In this document: piece after piece, positions 32,322 to 33,799 of the stretch
How positions within the stretch are numbered: position 1 is the first letter of the stretch
How the letters are laid out: each line of letters starts with the position of its first letter
Origin: an uncultured Ruminococcus sp.
GTDB lineage: Bacteria; Bacillota; Clostridia; Oscillospirales; CAG-272
Reading direction: 5' to 3'
Length of the DNA stretch: 33,799 nt
Assembly: GCA_902797235.1 (NCBI GenBank)
Contig: CADBSB010000038.1
Location: 1 to 33,799, forward strand
Program-made: the position numbers and the translations under genes
Notes under the pieces: model-generated
The model's input: only the letters and a program-made list of their open reading frames with translations
Told to the model about the DNA's origin: nothing
Database searches by the model: none

Positions 32322-33440
32322 ATGAAGGACTTTTTTCACGGTGAACTTGAAATCATCGGTATGCGCGGCTGCAAAAGCTTTGTAGAAAACGTAGACAGGT
32401 ACATTTGCGACTGGCGCGGACACGAATGCGACACTTACGTTACGGAGGCGGAATGTCCCCGTTTCGGTACGGGCGAGGGCAAGGGACTTTTACGTCAGTC
32501 TCAGAGAGGCAAGGACGTATATATAATCGTTGACTGCTTTAACTACGGGCCGGATACGGAGTACAAAATGTACGGTACGACGAACCGTATGTCGCCTGAC
32601 GATCATTTTTCCGATCTTAAACGTATAATAGCGGCGATAGGCGGAAAAGCGAGAAGGATTTCCGTTATAATGCCGATGCTGTACGAGGGACGTCAGCACA
32701 GACGCTCCGCAAGAGAATCGCTCGACTGCGCGCAGGCTCTGCACGAGCTTGTCAATATGGGCGTTGAGAACATCATCACGTTTGACGCGCACGACGCCAG
32801 AGTTGCAAACTCCATACCGCTCGCGGGCTTCGACAACGTGCAGGTAACGTATCAGATGATCAAGGCGTTCGTCAAAAACGTGCCCGACGGCGAGCTGAAA
32901 GCGGGCAAGACGATGATGGTATCTCCCGACGAGGGCGGTATGTCACGCTGTATGTACTATTCGTCGGTTTTGGGTCTCGAACTCGGTATGTTCTACAAGC
33001 GCAGAAACTATACTGTAATAGTAAACGGCAGAAACCCGATAGAAGCGCATGAATTCTTAGGAAACGACGTGTCCGGCAAGGACGTGATCATCGTCGACGA
33101 TATGATCTCCTCCGGCGATTCCGTTATAGACATAGCGTACCAGTTGAAGGAAAGAGGAGCAAAGCGCATATTCGTATTCGCCACGTTCGGACTTTTCTGC
33201 AACGGCTTGGAAACAATGGACAAGGCTTACGCGGACGGCGCGATAAGCAAGATCTTCACGACCAACCTCATTTACAGAACGCCCGAACTGCTCTCCCGTG
33301 AATGGTACTGCGAGGTAAACCTCTGCAAGTACGTCGCGCTTATCATAGATACGCTCAACCACGATATGACGATAAGCGACCTGTTAAATCCCGTTAACAG
33401 AATACATAATCTTATGGACAGGGTCAATAAAACACAGTGA
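32322..33440 (+). CDS. Divergent ribose-phosphate pyrophosphokinase (PRPP synthetase)-like protein
   Basis: The 372-residue protein keeps the two-domain layout of PRPP synthetases, ending in a PRPP loop VIIVDDMISSGDSVIDIA (canonical VDDMIDTAGT). The conserved parts are a His in TFDAHDARV, MMVSPDEGGMSR (canonical SPDxGGxxR) and KRRN. It differs in the catalytic loop (MLYEGRQHRR in place of YFGYARQDRK), in an insertion DDHFSDLKRIIAAIGG where NxxLMELL is normal, and in being some 55 residues longer than the usual ~315. It may be the long clostridial PRPP-synthetase class, or a diphosphotransferase or phosphoribosyltransferase of other specificity. A separate canonical prs would be expected elsewhere in the genome. 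It follows the SIS gene after 67 bases. Confidence 0.75.
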   Translation: MKDFFHGELEIIGMRGCKSFVENVDRYICDWRGHECDTYVTEAECPRFGTGEGKGLLRQSQRGKDVYIIVDCFNYGPDTEYKMYGTTNRMSPDDHFSDLKRIIAAIGGKARRISVIMPMLYEGRQHRRSARESLDCAQALHELVNMGVENIITFDAHDARVANSIPLAGFDNVQVTYQMIKAFVKNVPDGELKAGKTMMVSPDEGGMSRCMYYSSVLGLELGMFYKRRNYTVIVNGRNPIEAHEFLGNDVSGKDVIIVDDMISSGDSVIDIAYQLKERGAKRIFVFATFGLFCNGLETMDKAYADGAISKIFTTNLIYRTPELLSREWYCEVNLCKYVALIIDTLNHDMTISDLLNPVNRIHNLMDRVNKTQ

Positions 33441-33461
33441 TCCGTCGGAAAGGACGAAACA

Positions 33462-33752
33462 ATGGAAGATAAACCGATCGTAAACGGCAAATACCTTATG
33501 TACAGGGGAAAGCCCCTGGTACGCGAAAAGAACGTTATATGCTACGGCAATATGTCTGACAAATACGTGCTTTTCATGGCTATAATGTCAAACAAAAGCG
33601 TACGCGGAATGTCTATTCCCGACAAGGTTATGATACAGATAATGCCTACCGACCCGTCTGACAAAACGCCGCCGAAAAGCGCCGTAAAGCAGGGCTTTTT
33701 CGAGGCGTTCGATCTCGGAATGGTATGGCTCGACATGGCTAACAAGGATTGA
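33462..33752 (+). CDS. Small conserved-looking protein of unknown function
   Basis: The 96-residue protein is not one I recognise. It is soluble, Met-rich (10 Met) and has one Cys at 27. Order: a polar N-terminus with YLMYRGKPLVREKN, a hydrophobic strand-like core KYVLFMAIM, a VMIQIMPTDP strand and a terminal helix GFFEAFDLGMVWLDM. This could be a small alpha/beta domain. AAAGGA lies 8 bases before the ATG. It is 21 bases after the PRPP-synthetase-like gene and 5 bases before the next start, so it belongs to the same transcription unit. Confidence 0.75.
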   Translation: MEDKPIVNGKYLMYRGKPLVREKNVICYGNMSDKYVLFMAIMSNKSVRGMSIPDKVMIQIMPTDPSDKTPPKSAVKQGFFEAFDLGMVWLDMANKD

Positions 33753-33757
33753 CATAT

Positions 33758-33799
33758 ATGAAATTAAAAAACGAGTATCTTATAAGAGAATTCAACGGC
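33758..33799 (+). CDS. Start of a probable PqqD-family gene, cut by the window edge
   Basis: Fourteen codons are visible: MKLKNEYLIREFNG. AAGGA lies 9 bases before the ATG. The opening resembles clostridial PqqD-family (PqqA-binding chaperone-like) proteins, which often begin MKLKxGFVLREIAG. If right, the next gene may be a radical-SAM or peptide-modification enzyme. With so few residues the call is tentative. Confidence 0.4.
   Translation, partial: MKLKNEYLIREFNG

Noticed and set aside
1..33799. CRISPR array, tRNA/rRNA genes, insertion sequences, prophage or defence island
   Set aside because: No regularly spaced repeats, no tRNA-like cloverleaf or rRNA signature, and no transposase, integrase or known defence gene was seen in any frame.

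Overview
The window looks like a chromosomal segment from an anaerobic, probably endospore-forming Firmicute of the class Clostridia. Evidence: three sporulation-associated families (YlbJ, YqfC, YqfD), rubrerythrin, RicT/YaaT next to holB, and gene orders known from Bacillus/Clostridium chromosomes (holB-ricT...rsmI; metG-tatD; yqfC-yqfD-phoH-ybeY-era-recO). Coding DNA is roughly half G+C by eye or higher, with strong use of ATA for isoleucine; promoters and spacers are AT-rich. No rRNA, tRNA, CRISPR array, transposase, integrase or phage gene is visible, and no gene-free stretch exceeds about 170 bases.

Layout. 1-570: the 3' end of an AT-rich regulator-like gene, then a spacer with inverted repeats, a run of nine C and a terminator. 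576-2629 (minus): an operon of a CE1-type esterase and an (alpha/alpha)6 glycoside hydrolase, divergent from a MATE transporter at 2753. The two sides share a region with two consensus sigma-A promoters whose -35 boxes form one perfect 22-base palindrome. 4147-6184: an AIM24-family protein, a CPBP-like membrane protein and a convergent rubrerythrin. 6351-16697 (plus): a tightly packed housekeeping operon, holB, ricT, radC, uvrB, rsmI, nagA, a membrane protein, metG and tatD, mostly joined by 1-8 base overlaps. 16684-19312 (minus): a cysteine desulfurase-like enzyme with its DUF3343 partner behind a structured leader/operator, a 64-residue five-cysteine protein with its own promoter, and ylbJ. 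19374-26438 (plus): yqfC, yqfD, phoH, ybeY, era, recO, mutS2. 26553 to the end (plus): an acidic protein of unknown function, rhaB, two tandem CapA-type lipoproteins, a double-SIS sugar-phosphate isomerase/deaminase, a divergent PRPP-synthetase-like protein, a small unknown protein and the first codons of a likely PqqD-family gene.

How the genes work together. The central operons cover replication, DNA repair, translation, ribosome maturation and sporulation. The accessory material lies at the two ends and in the minus-strand sulfur/selenium pair. nagA and the SIS protein could together convert N-acetylglucosamine-6-phosphate to fructose-6-phosphate if the SIS protein is a deaminase. I see no clear-cut new defence or mobile system. 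The most unusual items are the shared palindrome at 2682-2703, the structured leader at 18021-18070, and the rhaB/CapA/SIS/PRPP-synthetase-like/PqqD cluster that runs off the right edge.
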